Below the pieces are notes generated by a model. That model was not told where the DNA came from. It did no database searches and saw only the letters and a list, made by a program, of their open reading frames with translations. A DNA stretch of 64,000 nt. It comes from Angiostrongylus vasorum (taxonomy: Eukaryota; Nematoda; Chromadorea; Rhabditida; Metastrongylidae). Positions 35,770 to 47,825 of the stretch are shown here, one piece after another. The DNA lies in the NCBI GenBank assembly GCA_018806985.1, contig JADANN010000140.1:428860-492859 (forward strand). Reading direction: 5' to 3'. Each line of letters begins with the position of its first letter. The stretch's first letter is position 1. The position numbers and the translations under genes are program-made.

Positions 35770-36720
35770 GAGTGGTCTGCCAAGCTTCTATATATATCCG
35801 TGCATAATCTGGTAAAATGCTACGGAACATGAATGAAAAATTGCACTGTGAGATGGCCCATCCCCACTCGATTCCACCCAAGCAGTAAATCCAACGATAC
35901 TTTGAAGTGTCATACGTAAATAAATACAAAATTCAAAAAAATATTTTCTAGTACAGAGCAAAACAGCTAGTACGTAGTGAACAGTAAAATACTCACCTCG
36001 ACTAATAGGATATTGTGCACTGTCTTAGTTTTTGCGTACCAATACTGCTGTGCACTTTGTTTCAGTTTGGGCGCAGCACTTAGATGGCCGTTTGAGCCCT
36101 TCCTATTCTGCCCGCGGGACTAATTCTAAAAGCCAAGAATTACACCACAGCTTTGATTTTCATTAATGATTTCTAAATCAGAACAAGTCTGGGTAGTTGT
36201 GCTAAATTCTGTTTATAATCATTGAAGTCCTTGGCCATCTTGTAAATAATGACCTAAATTCCTTTAGCACCACTTTCACATTGCACCTTTCAGCATTAAA
36301 TAAACATATGTCACCTCGTCGCAAAGTCCAGTTGTATAGGACATCCCTACTTTCTGTGGCGGAGAACACAGTTTTTTTTTGCAACAACTAATTTTTGCGG
36401 CATTAGACGCATCGCTTTTAGAAGCTGTTGAAACTTTTCATTGAATGAAATGAAAAACAGAGCTTAGCTTACGACGAGGCCGGATTTAAACTCGACAAAA
36501 AAAGATTTATAGATTCCAAAATGAGGATGGTTTCTTCAAAACGTAGGATATGTACCAAGTGCACTTTGCTGACAACTTCCTAGATGTCCATAAGCTTGAT
36601 TTTCAATAAAATTTCATGGTAAACTTGACAAAAGAGAACCACAAGTCTAAAATAGCCATCCCCCTCTAAGGTGGCATGAAGGCAGACGTGAAAGGATGAA
36701 GGATAAGCCTCTTGGCATCG
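35770..36720 (+). repeat. R5b repeat, first copy
   Basis: Aligns along its length with 57060-58125, for example TGAAGTCCTTGGCCATCTTG and TTTTGCGGCATTAGACGC. Both copies end next to a minus-strand SINE at the same junction. No coding frame is recognised. Confidence 0.75.
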
Positions 36721-36721
36721 A

Positions 36722-36995
36722 TCAATTCTTGAGGAATGCGCCAGGCATTCGACTTCACCAAGCATTGTTAGAGGCAACTCAAGGTATATCTGGCGTTTCC
36801 AATGACTTGCGGTGGCCTACCGATGTATCGAGCCACTGCTGCTATCCTCCCAGACAAGTCTGGTACCAATTTGCCGACCCCAGAGGGATGGAAGGCTTGG
36901 TGAGCCATGGGCGCGGGGATCGATTCCATGTGTGTGTCGCAGTGGCCCCTCCAACCACTGCGCCACACGTGCCCTACAAATTACAAATTCATGCA
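36722..36995 (-). mobile_element. tRNA-derived SINE (family S), copy 2
   Basis: On the minus strand: GGGCACGTGTGGCGCAGTGG (acceptor-like start and A box), later GGAATCGATCCCCGCGCCCA (B-box region and 3' acceptor-like strand), then the tail. The frames 36696-37004 (+) and 36968-36768 (-) are shadows of this repeat. Confidence 0.7.
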
Positions 36996-37019
36996 CTTGC
37001 ATAAAAAACCTGCACTGTC

Positions 37020-37530
37020 ACTAAGCAATTAAAACTATTTGATTACTGCATTTGGTTTCAAGAACGACTAAACTTGGAGTCGAAGCAACTAACCTTGTCA
37101 GTATTAAAGGACGAAAACGCAGCTACACGGATGAACAGACAGATTCCATGCTGTGCCACAGGCAGGTCGCGCGCGGGCGCGAAGCGGCTATGCCGCAAAC
37201 CGCGGCGGTTCGAACCGATACATTTGCTATTTTACTGATGCGTTATTGATACAAGAGGTGCTTGTAGCGCAGTACTCAGAAGCGTCCTGCAATGCACATG
37301 GGATCGATCCCGCGTCTCCCACTCGCCATGCCCTCCATCCCTTAGGGGTCAGCATGGTGATACCAGACTTGTCCAGGGGGGATAGCAGCACTGGCTTTAT
37401 GCATCGGTAGGAAGTCATTGTAGGGGGGCACATGTGCATTCAGTCACCACTAATGATGTTTAATGAAGTCGAATGCATGGCTTATCCTTTAGGGGTTGAT
37501 CAACGTAATGAGCTTTATCCTTTTAACCAG
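37020..37530 (+). mobile_element. tRNA-derived SINE (family S), copy 3, long form with two modules
   Basis: A first tRNA-like module contains GGGCGCGAAGCGGCTATGCC and a perfect B box GGTTCGAACC at 37207-37216. About 50 bases later a second module has TTGTAGCGCAGTACTCAGAA and GGGATCGATCCC (37310-37320). The family tail ends ATTCAGTCACCACTAATGAT and GTTGATCAACG. It aligns with 59090-59640 from end to end. Confidence 0.7.
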
Positions 37531-37544
37531 GTCGAAATACTTGC

Positions 37545-37936
37545 TTAGTTGCATAACTAGAAGGTCCGTCTCCACTAGTTTTGTGGGCTCCAGCATAATC
37601 TCCATTTTTTTGGGGGTTTTGCTGATCTAGCCACTTTGTTTCCCTGGGCTCCCGAGGTCAACCTGGTCAAACTCTGCCCCAGGTCCTCACCACCACAGGC
37701 TGTCGCCGGACTTGAGGATCAGAGGGAGATTTGCCACCATGTCACTACTTTGATGCCAGGACTGTGGTGGATTTACTGGTTTACACTTAGCTGGGCTTCC
37801 TAGTGGAAACGCCGGACTCCTTTTCTGCATGGGAGACCACGCCGGAGGTTTCAATCCACCCAATGTACATAACAGCCCGACACCGAAGAACACTTTCTGG
37901 CGACGATGAAGCGCTAAACCGTTGAGAGAGACTTTG
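37545..37936 (+). repeat. R2 interspersed repeat
   Basis: Near full length. It starts degraded (ACTAGAAGGTCCGTCTCCAC) and ends GAAGCGCTAAACCGTTGAGA directly against an RTE fragment. Confidence 0.75.
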
Positions 37937-38310
37937 ATAAAACCTTCGGAAAAAGTAAACTTCGATTAAATCTCACGAAAACGATGTTCATGAGGAAAAG
38001 ACTGGTTTCGTGCAACCCGTTCTCGCTCAACGGAAAGAATATCTCCAAATGCTCCAGTTACGTCTATCATGGTCGTGAAATCAATATGATCAACAACTTA
38101 GCTGCAGAGTTGAGCAGAATGAAACATGCTGTTTGGGGAGCTTTCAAGAGCATCGAGGATGTGGTGAAGAGGACAAAGAACACCCAACTTTTCGACTCAG
38201 AAGTACTTCTTGCCTCAAGGTATACGTCAGAAATCGTGGTCGCTGCATAAAAAAGGATGAGAAATCACTCAGCGTTATTGAACGCGAAGTCAAAAGGACG
38301 ATACTAGGAG
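37937..38310 (+). pseudogene. RTE post-RT fragment
   Basis: FDKTFGKSKLRLNLTKTMFM, then NPFSLNGKNISKCSSYVYH and GREINMINNLAAELSRMKHA, then FKSIEDVVKRTKNTQLFD: the segment after the catalytic box in the second RTE lineage. One frame is open over 88 codons (37984-38250), but both ends are cut by other repeats. Confidence 0.82.
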
Positions 38311-38735
38311 AATAACCCTAATATTGCTGAGATATTTGGAAAACTCTAGACCGCTGGTGTCTGACTTGGGGACCGAACACGCTATTACCCTTTCCGTGGG
38401 CTAACGCGTCCACCACCACACCATGCGACTCCTTCGTTTCGCCTATCTCCCAGCTAATTTTCTACCCACCAATGCCATAAGCAATCACCCGTCAACGGGA
38501 TTGATCTGCGAGCACAAATCGGCATGAACCCATTTAGTGCTGAAGGGATGGTATAAATCACAATGCCGCCAATTTTTATTTTCTCCCTATTACTTTTCAA
38601 TGGCAGGGTATTATGGTATATTATATATAGCGCCTTCAGGTCAATAACACGGCTGACAGACAGCAGAAACGAACAACCCACGTGGTGTGGTGGTGAACAC
38701 GTTAGCCCCCGAAATGGGGAAATAGAAGCTTTACT
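38310..38735. repeat. R3 tRNA-like repeat, one inverse and one short direct unit
   Basis: 38310-38530 is an R3 unit in minus orientation (GCTGAGATATTTGGAAAAC, CTAACGCGTCCACCACCACA). 38640-38735 is a short plus-orientation unit (GTGGTGTGGTGGTGAACACG). Confidence 0.65.
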
Positions 38736-39870
38736 ATCCCAGCCATTACGGAATAAAATGTGGAATATAATGACACAGCATGGCATTACTGTAGCACTGC
38801 GGAATAACAGTAATAGTGATAAAAGTCGTGTTTTCAGAAACAGAAATGTTAAAAAAGATGTGTTGTTTCATCGACCCTGGCTGAGATAGGTTGAGATGGT
38901 CTCAAAAGATACCCTATGCACCTAGAAAACACTCCTTGAATACTTCAGTGGGGTCGTGCAGTTAATCTATGGAAAAGGAACATTCGTAAGAGCCAGTGGA
39001 AGAAAGGATTTACATGCTTACTGGTTCCGTTAACAGCAACGTGGCACATCTTTCTTAGCATTCCATGTTCTTCATAGTCATTCTAAAAACTCTACTTGAT
39101 CGAACACAACTTTTAACTTTAGAGACTTCAATCGACGATCTGCAAGACTATCATGAAAGGCGAAAAATCGTTGACAAAGAATTAAGAAAGAAGTCGGAAA
39201 CGAAAACTTAGCACGTTCTTCTCCGAACTGAGGACATTATTCCTCTTCGTGAATGCCTTCAAAAGCGTCATCATATCACTGATCAGTCAGAGTTCATCGA
39301 AGGCTTATTCAAATTCCTCAATTCCAGCCATACCTGGACTCTATCGAATTAAGCCGTTGAGCAAATCGTGCTGATAAACGAGCATATCAGTATCTTAGAA
39401 ACACGTGTAACAGAGCACAACGCTCATAGGCAACAAACACACAGCACTGTTTCCACTGAGAGGATAAAGAATGTGTAAAGCAGCTACAAAAATTACTACT
39501 ATTATTTATTTTGTTTTCTTCATAAGATTGTATAGTGTCGGTAAAATCGCCATGGATATTGGACTCGAATAATTGCGGCTCTGGGGGAAGACCAACGAGC
39601 CGAAACGTTAGCTACAGTGAGCACTTCATGTCTACCTCATGCAAGCGAATAAGTAGGGAAAAGTACTGGGCACTCATAGTCGGCGTTAAATGAAAGTCGT
39701 TGCATAAAAATATTGATATCTTGTTCTCACATTAACAACGATGAGACGACTTTGATTAGAGTCATAAGGCCACTACCATATGTACTTCTCCGTCGCGTAA
39801 AAACGAAAACCTATCTAGAATGTGTGCTGTGTATCAATAAAGGTTTAAAAAAATAAAACTCTTTTGGACG
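38735..39870 (+). repeat. R1 copy 3 (third block only)
   Basis: Aligns with 7440-8510, including AACGAGCCGAAACGTTAGCT near 39593, and ends in an A-rich tail (TAAAGGTTTAAAAAAATAAA). Unlike the other two copies it is not followed by a SINE. Confidence 0.7.
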
Positions 39871-40044
39871 TTTAGTATCCATAGATGTTGGCGCCGATGG
39901 GCACTATGGCCACTATGGCCACTATGATGCTCATTTTCAGCTTTAGTGGGTTCCAAGTCAGAAAAGGAAGAGCCTACTTTGCGCTTAATGAATTACAATG
40001 AAGATTGTTTCGTACGAGTTCATATCTCAGCATTACCCGGCATG

Positions 40045-40425
40045 GTTGGACGGCCCGTACTCACTAGTTGTGCGGGCCTCAGCATAATTTCCGTTTTTCG
40101 GAATTTTTCTGGTTTAGCTATTGTGTTTCTCCGGAGTTCCGAGATCAGCCTAGCCGATGGTCTGCCCCAGGTCGTCATCACCACAAGGGGTCACAGCACA
40201 GCCTTCACGGATCAGGGGGGAGATTTGCCATCATGTGACTAATTTGCTACCAGGATGGTGATGGATACTAGTATTGGTTTACTCTTAGCTAGGCTTCCTG
40301 ATGAAAAACCCGACTCCTTCTCAGTCTGGGAGACCTTGCCTGGGTGAAGATCCCCGCTGTACATAGCAGCTCGACACCCTGGAACACCTCCTAGCCACTA
40401 TAAGGCGGTAAACCGTTGGGAGGAT
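40045..40425 (+). repeat. R2 interspersed repeat
   Basis: Starts TGGTTGGACGGCCCGTACTC and ends AAGGCGGTAAACCGTTGGGA. The frame 39946-40242 is a shadow. Confidence 0.75.
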
Positions 40426-41009
40426 ATCTCAGCAATGCACCATGAAGGGCGATGCATAGAAAAAATCTCCTATATACAAGAAAATGAACCATCAGCAACG
40501 CTTTGTTACGCATTACTTTCTTAAATATTTTCGGAAGCATTGGGGGTATACAATGTGTACCTGCTGCAGTGTGGTTTGTTGCATGTCACGTTTGAAAACA
40601 GTTTTCAACTATTCCTTTCATACTCATTAGCGGATTTTTTTGAAAATAGTGCTCGAAATCATTTATTTCATTGCCCTGCTTTTTTAATTAGCGAAATCAC
40701 TCTTTTGTAAATACCAGAGCCTGATTGGATTGAGCGCAATTGGGTTAGTTCTAGCAGCGTTGAACTCTCTTTTTGAAATTCGGATAGTTTTTTTTTCCAA
40801 TGCTCTCCGTTGGCCCTAGGTTGTCACAGCAGGCAATTGCTCCAAGGTGCTTTTGGAGCGGGCCGTTTAGAGGCAAGGTTGTGGCGATGGAGACCATGAA
40901 TTGAAGACTTTGGTGGGAGCAAAGCGCACACGCATACACACACAGATACACATAGACACACACACATACATACATACACAAAGTTGATGTAGTAATTTTA
41001 TTTTCGGCA
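40426..41009. other. Spacer with CA-rich microsatellite
   Basis: No gene seen. 40921-40985 is a CA-rich simple repeat with GATACACA and CATACATACATACA interruptions. The 115-codon minus frame 41098-40751 translates this microsatellite into a Cys/Val/Tyr-rich run and is rejected. Confidence 0.6.
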
Positions 41010-41280
41010 TATCTCTTTCTTATGGTGTGAAGTTTAACCACAACGATGCTAAGATATGTGCAAAACTCCGGACCCAAGTGTCTGCGGTGGGGATCCAACC
41101 CGGTATTACCTTTGCCGGGGATAACGTGTTCACCACCCCCACCACGCGTGCCATTTGTTTCGTCTTTTTCTCAGCCTTGTTTCAACCTATAGGTGCTATG
41201 AGCAATCACGAGCAATCACCCATCAAACGGATTGATCTGACGGACAAGAATCGGCATTCGCCTTACTTAAAATAATGGAA
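41010..41280 (-). repeat. R3 tRNA-like repeat unit
   Basis: On the plus strand: GCAAAACTCCGGACCCAAGT, GTCTGCGGTGGGGATCCAAC and ACGTGTTCACCACCCC, an inverse R3 unit more diverged than those at 43 kb. Confidence 0.6.
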
Positions 41281-42419
41281 TCAGACACCTGTGTTCCGCA
41301 TTTTTGCAAATATCACGGGCAGAACTGTTCCACAACTTGTGTAAAAAGCTAGTATGAGCAACTCTACTGTTTCAGGGAGTACAAGTAGATCTAAAATCCA
41401 AGAAAGCACGACATGCGTAGGGATTGGCGAGGATTTGCGGATGCGTAGGTTTGCGGCAAATTGCAGTACCGATAGTATATTGCAAAGCTGAAACGAGCCG
41501 GATATGGAAACCGTATCTGATTGACCTCAACATTTCTCGGCCTGTCTTGTTTCTCGCTGGCAAAGACGTGTAGCTTCCCATGGCTTTCATTTCGACTAAT
41601 AAAACCTATTCTTGAATGAAATGTGCCACATTATAACCATAGATTGAAGTCCTTCATTGGTTTTCGAACAACATAATAGTAAGCAATATATCACGAGGAC
41701 GATAAACCAAGGTCTAGTCGTCTATCCGGCTACTGTATTCTCAACTCCTCGAGTCTCCTGTTAACCGATGAACTATTTTCTATTATCGAAGAACCAGCAA
41801 GGATAACTGATGGCGACGAGTGAACGGAATACAAGGGAGAATAATGAAATGAAATTAGGCGTCATCCCATGCGACAGCTACGCTAAATGCCAAGAGTTGA
41901 AGCTGTGTATGTGCTAAGTTCAGTGCACATCGTTGCCAATACGCTAGGCATATCCCGTTGCACTGCTTTTCTTTCTCTGGGAAATTGTAACATTCGTGCC
42001 ACAAAGAAACCTAGCAAAATGTCATGCGGTCGTGGATGAGAGACCATCACTGATGTGTGTATGCCGTTAGCGGTGATGATGTTGCTGTAGAAGCTAGGTC
42101 AATGCATCAGAATATAGCATTTGCTAGTGGAAATTGTGTTTGTGAGTCAGTTCTCGGAACCGCAAATTTGCTGAATCATGTAGAATGCGGGACCTCGTTG
42201 AAAAGTGGCCAGGCGGGACTTCAACGATGTTTGCCGTGGATTAACACCTCAATCATGTGCAATTAAACCTTCATACAACAGCAATAATGCAGTAATAGCG
42301 AAATGCCAACAATTACATCACAAGGGTAAAAGTGCGAAATGCCAACAATTACATCACAAGTGTAAAAAATATAAGCAACAACGTGGCCGATAGATAGAGA
42401 TAGCGTAGAGGCCAATAAG
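41281..42419. other. 1.1 kb without recognised features, one short tandem duplication
   Basis: No frame above 75 codons. 42299-42365 holds two copies of GCGAAATGCCAACAATTACA (next bases TCACAAG) in tandem, about 36 bases apart. Confidence 0.5.
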
Positions 42420-44420
42420 ATGCACTAGCAATGATAAAATATCCTACACAGTATTGTCACGACGAAATGACAGAGAAATAAAGGTATTGCACACTGCTAG
42501 ACACGGCACATGGTCGCTCGGAAGTGGGATGGGTTATTTCCATACATCCAGAGATCAATAGCTAATATGCGGATAGGGCAAACTCTATTTGTTTGCTAGA
42601 CTTGGCTATGGCTTATAAATAGACACAGACAGTGCAACAGTAAACAAGAAGAGGAATACCTCAGGAGCATAGATGGTTAAAGTGCTAAATCGAGATGAAG
42701 AGGTGCAAAAAAATAGCCTAGGGAATAGGTGGGTAGCCATGAAATGCCATAACATGAGACAGGGATTGATTTATGATAAGAAAGATGAGATGGAAACATT
42801 GACGTGCTGCAGCATTTCCAACTGATATGTGAGACAATAGATGTGGTCGTTACTACAGGAATATACGACAAAATAAAAGAATAGTAACTATTGGTAAATG
42901 TTCGGTGGTGCTGTTTGGCAGGGACACATTGCTCTCAACTTGGCCTTTCCATGCTCTGAAGAAAGCCAAATCCGCCGAAAGGTCAGCTTCGTTGGCATAA
43001 AAAATACAGTAATAACTTCATGTTTGCTCGTCAAAAGAATAGTGAATTAATCGCTTAATAGTTACTACAGCTTCTCAGCATACGAAGCGCACCATGATGT
43101 AGTTAGTTCACATCGGGTCTGAAGTCAAAGAATGGAAGAAAAATGAAATATAACTTCTACATTGCTGAGATATTTGCAAAACTCCGGACCGCAGGTGTCT
43201 GCGGTGGGGAACGAACGCGCTATTGTCGTTTCCGGGAGTAACGCGTTCACCACCACACCATGCGGGTCCTTCGTTTCGCGTGTCTCTCAGCTAGTTGTAT
43301 CGATCTTTTTGCCATCAGCAGTCACCCGTCAACGGGACCTGCGGTCCGGAGTTTTGCAAACATCTCAGCATTGTAGAAGTTATATTTCGCAATATACCCC
43401 GCCGTTAAAAAGAATTGGCAGTAAATAAAAAGGTTAAGATTGTGGTTATAGCTATAGTCTCAGCTTGACTGGGTTCAATGACGATTTGGGCTCCCCACAT
43501 CAATCCCGTTGACGGGTGACTGCTGATGGCAAAAAGATCGATACAACTAGCTGAGATACAGGCGAAACGAGGGGACCCGCATGGTGTGGTGCTGAACGCG
43601 TTACTCCCCGGAAAGGGCAATAGCGCGTTCGTTCCCCACCATAGGCACCTGCGGTCCAGAGTTTTGCAAATTTCTCAGCATTGTAGAAGTTATATTTTCG
43701 CAACATACCCAGCGGCTAAAAAAGAATAGGCAGTAAATAAAAAAGGTTAAGACTGGAAAAAAAATGGCTTGACCCGCCCATGATTTCGCTGTACAAAGAA
43801 AACCATTCTAAGATATGAGGTCCTGTTAACTTTTATTAAGTGATCATCTACGAACTGCGTCATTCATTATGTAATATGAACATCATCTTGACAATCTTTC
43901 AGATATCTGCTAACATCACCATAGGAACATGCATTCGCTGTTGTCACACGTGGCAGAGGACCAGCGATATTCGACGTTCCATGTGAACACATACCGCAAT
44001 TTTAGCCTATGACTAAACGGTCTTCACCCTTATCGAGTCCAAAATCTCACATGCCAAATCTTCCAAGCCTGGTTCAGGACCCTAAGAAAATGAACATAAA
44101 GAAGAGTAGAGAAATACTTGTTGAGGACCGTCGCAAGCATTTTTTTGCCAAAGGAAAAGCGACGGTGATGTGCAACTCTGTTCCTGTGTGCATATAGTCC
44201 GCAAATGACGCCAACTTCCATAGGCAATCTTTAGCCAGATTTATCTACACAACATGGTAACTTCTCAGCTCCGTCAAAGATATAGTCAACAGTCTTAAAG
44301 TCTGTGTTTGAGAGTTCATTTTATTACAAACAGCTGCCGCATTCTACTGGTGGTCTATCCTTTAGTTGAGCACAGTCGGGTGTAATGTTACCCAAAGCCC
44401 AGGTGCATTCTATACCGAAC
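42420..44420 (-). repeat. R4 repeat, third copy, diverged and split by R3
   Basis: Same orientation as 25331-27465. 42600-43140 matches 25480-25990 (for example AAATCGAGATGAAGAGGTGC) and 43760-44420 matches 26800-27420. R3 lies between, and roughly 800 bases present in the right arm are missing at that point. Stops occur in the frame that stays open in the other two arms. Confidence 0.7.
43145..43750. repeat. R3 palindromic repeat pair with tRNA-like modules
   Basis: Inverse unit 43145-43435 and direct unit 43435-43750 share the same central junction as 16996-17610. The direct unit contains a tRNA-like core at about 43581-43643: ATGGTG pairs with CACCAT, the A-box-like run is TGGTGTGGTGCTGAACGCG, and the B-box-like run is GCGTTCGTTCCCC. 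The inverse unit is itself bounded by inverted copies of ACTCCGGACCGCAGGT (43182 and 43337). Confidence 0.7.
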
Positions 44421-44680
44421 TCTCCCGTACCCGATATTAGGCCCTTTTTCAGAGAGATAGCCACTCTCCAGTGGTTATAATAACTTGGAAGAATGTGTTT
44501 TGGTTAAGTTCTTTCCGAGTTACAACTATTCATTTCATGTTCTTTCCTCAACACATGCCATTTACGTATCAACAGAGTGACTAATGCCTTCTGGTTTGAA
44601 GGAAGGTAAATTCCTTCGATTTGTTTCTGTCCAGCTCACAATGTTCAATGCACTTTAATGGAATAATGCGAAAATACACT

Positions 44681-44683
44681 ATT

Positions 44684-44714
<31 letters not shown>

Positions 44715-44724
44715 TTACTATTTG
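44681..44724 (+). repeat. (ATT)n microsatellite
   Basis: An almost uninterrupted run of ATT units with one ATTTTT interruption. Confidence 0.95.
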
Positions 44725-44736
44725 ACTAAGCTCTAC

Positions 44737-44862
44737 CTAAGTAACAATTATGTGAGTCATCTCTTCTGTACGACTGGCCATATTTCTGAGAGCACACGCA
44801 GCATTCACACGCGTTTCTTCTGGAAGTGTGTTGTTTTCAACAATACGCACTAGAAGAGCGAC
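44737..44862 (-). CDS. Candidate exon with an armadillo-like repeat
   Basis: On the minus strand a canonical acceptor CTTCTTTCAG ends at 44863. It is followed by VALLVRIVENNTLPEETRVN, then AACALRNMASRTEEMTHIIV and a T before TAG at 44739-44737. The pattern of hydrophobic spacing with NAACALRNM resembles one armadillo repeat (helices H2/H3). The frame is also open upstream to 44997, but those codons read like intron. A donor-like GGTAGAG overlaps the stop. It is wedged between an (ATT)n tract and an R3 copy, so it may be an isolated captured or degraded exon. The parent protein is not identified. Confidence 0.42.
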   Translation of the reverse strand, partial: VALLVRIVENNTLPEETRVNAACALRNMASRTEEMTHIIVT

Positions 44863-45059
44863 CTGAAAGAAGTAGCATCGATTTTTCGGCTCCGCTTTCC
44901 CGGCTGTAACCACTACCATTATTCCAGTAGTAACAATTGCTAATGCTCTAATAATTTGTGGCCGCATAAGTGCTTCGGTGATGCCTTGTGATGCCATGTT
45001 GGAGGCTCACCAGAAGGAAAGCCATGATCAGGTCGATGTTTCCATCTGGTAAGCCAGTC

Positions 45060-45290
45060 AAGAGCAAATGTATGGAAAACAGATCCTGTCGAGCTATATT
45101 TGGCTAGTATCTTGCCAAGTATAGTAAAAGTAACCAATAGAACTAGCTGAAAAACAAGCGAAACGAAGGACGCGCATGGTGTGGTGGTGAACGCGTTACT
45201 CCCCGGAAAAGGTACTAGCGCGTTCGTTCCCCTCTGCAAACACCTGCGGTCCCGAGTTTTGCAAATATCTCAGCATCATATAATAGGCTT
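45060..45290 (+). repeat. R3 tRNA-like repeat unit
   Basis: Direct R3 unit with GCATGGTGTGGTGGTGAACG, CGCGTTCGTTCCCCTCTGC and a tail CCCGAGTTTTGCAAATATCT. Confidence 0.7.
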
Positions 45291-45826
45291 CGTAAGAAAA
45301 GCGTTATGACATCCGTGTTTCTCCAGCTACAAGGCCGTATAAGCGGTTTTGGCGCCAGTCAACCATTATTAGAAATTTCGGGCGTAGATATTTTGCCTGA
45401 TCTGGTGTATTCCATAGCGTATCACTTTTGAACAAGAGCCAGAAGTATAGAGCACCTGTCGTCTGTGGAATACCACCTCGATGTTTTATATTTTGGCAGT
45501 TGAATCGAAACTTTTTTAGGGCTTCACGCTTTTAGATGAGCTAGATGAGAGAGATAAGACAGATGCATGGAGTACTCACTTCAGCACATGGTGTAGTATT
45601 TTCTTCGAGTGGTTCGGAGTTATCTGCTGTTCGCTATTTAATTGATCTGATTCATTTCATGCAAGAAGTGCGGTTTTGCCTGTAAAAGACCAACAGCTAT
45701 TCTCTGTATGCGTCATCTTCGACTTGTAACAAACTACTAGAGAATTAAACACACTTACACACTTGAGCGATTTGCATTAGAAACCGCTAGAGGTGGTTGA
45801 AGAAAAAGAGTGAAACACACCACAAT
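45291..45826. other. Spacer before the NUMT
   Basis: No frame, repeat family or mitochondrial similarity recognised. The NUMT edge is at about 45826. Confidence 0.4.
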
Positions 45827-46875
<1,049 letters not shown>

Positions 46876-47060
46876 TTAATCGTTTTATTTTTGTTTTAAT
46901 TTCCTTGGAGTTTTTTGACGATAGGGGTTTTTGTGAAGTTCTTTGGGAGTTTTAGGGGTATGACGTTTTCTTTATGTGTCATTCGGCTGCTTCTAGAATT
47001 ATGGGGATTGTGATTATAGTTGGTAGTGTGAGGTTTTTCGGGAGTGATTTGAGGATTTTC
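46876..47060 (+). pseudogene. nad4L: NUMT: nad4L
   Basis: With the mitochondrial code the plus strand gives FIFVLISLEF, then after an indel FMCHSAASS, IMGIVIMVGSVSFFGSD. This matches the small hydrophobic NADH dehydrogenase subunit 4L, and the genes that follow (trnW, trnE, rrnS) are its normal neighbours in nematode mtDNA. Confidence 0.75.
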
Positions 47061-47063
47061 TGT

Positions 47064-47125
47064 AGATTTAAGTTGAGTTTAAAACTGTTAATTTTCAAAA
47101 TTGGAAATTGTGTGTCTGTAGAGGT
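47064..47125 (+). pseudogene. trnW: NUMT: tRNA-Trp
   Basis: Anticodon TCA at 47095-47097 in loop TTTCAAA, with arms TTAAT and ATTGG. It sits between nad4L and trnE as in nematode mtDNA. A truncated cloverleaf lacking a T arm is normal in nematode mitochondria. Confidence 0.65.
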
Positions 47126-47184
47126 AATAGTATAATTTTGTACGTTTTATTTTCGGTAGAGTGGTTGTTTATCTTGTAAGGATT
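47126..47184 (+). pseudogene. trnE: NUMT: tRNA-Glu
   Basis: Anticodon TTC at 47152-47154 in loop TTTTCGG, with a weak stem TTTTA/TAGAG. Position before rrnS supports the call. Confidence 0.6.
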
Positions 47185-47580
47185 GCTTTTATGGATTTAA
47201 AATTTGACGATGGTTTTTGAAGGGTTAAAATGGTATTATTTGATTTTAATTTATGTTGTGGGCAATGTGAATTCACCCCGGCAATTTGTTATTTGTAGTG
47301 TATTAGTCCCAGAATAATCGGCTATACTAATGAAATTTAAGCTTTATTTTTGCTGGGGCATGAGGTTTGTTTGTTAGTTTTAGAAGTTTTAGGTAAAATT
47401 AAGACTTGCGTTGGTGTGGGATTGTGTCATTAAGATTTTGGGAGCGAATTACATTAGTACGTAATTAGTGAGAAATCAAATGTTCAGGAGTAAAGTGGGA
47501 TTTAAACTGAAGGAATATTGGCAGATTTTCTAAATTATCTGTGGAGGTTGAGTGATGATTGAGAACCCTCATTAACTACT
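47185..47580 (+). pseudogene. rrnS: NUMT: small-subunit rRNA, 5' part
   Basis: Conserved stretches include GTAGTGTATTAGTCCCAGAA, TAATCGGCTATACTAATGA, AATTAAGACTTGCGTTGG and GATTTTCTAAATTATCTGTG, then GAGGTTGAG and CATTAACTACT, as in nematode 12S rRNA. The 3' part is missing; the sequence is fused to nad4 at about 47580. Confidence 0.8.
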
Positions 47581-47824
47581 TGGACCGCCTTCGTTGTCTT
47601 TTCTGTCTGAGTTTATAATTATTGTTAATGCTGTTTTACTTAGGAAGATTTTCCTTTTGTTAGTGATGGTTTATTTTATGTTATCGTCTTATTATTGTGC
47701 ATATTTGATTGTGTGTTCTTCTATAGGCGGAAAGTTTATTAGATTGATGAATAATAAAGTTGGGTTTGCGTTACCATTGGTGATTATGATGTTTAATGTT
47801 TTCTGGCTCTCGGTATTTTATTAG
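47581..47824 (+). pseudogene. nad4: NUMT: nad4 C-terminal end
   Basis: GPPSLSFLSEF, then VYFMLSSYYCAYLIV and VIMMFNVFWLSVFY with TAG near 47823. GxPPSLSFLSE is a conserved motif of NADH dehydrogenase subunit 4. It is fused upstream to rrnS and followed immediately by the cox2 start, neither of which is the normal mitochondrial arrangement. Confidence 0.7.
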
Positions 47825-47825
47825 T

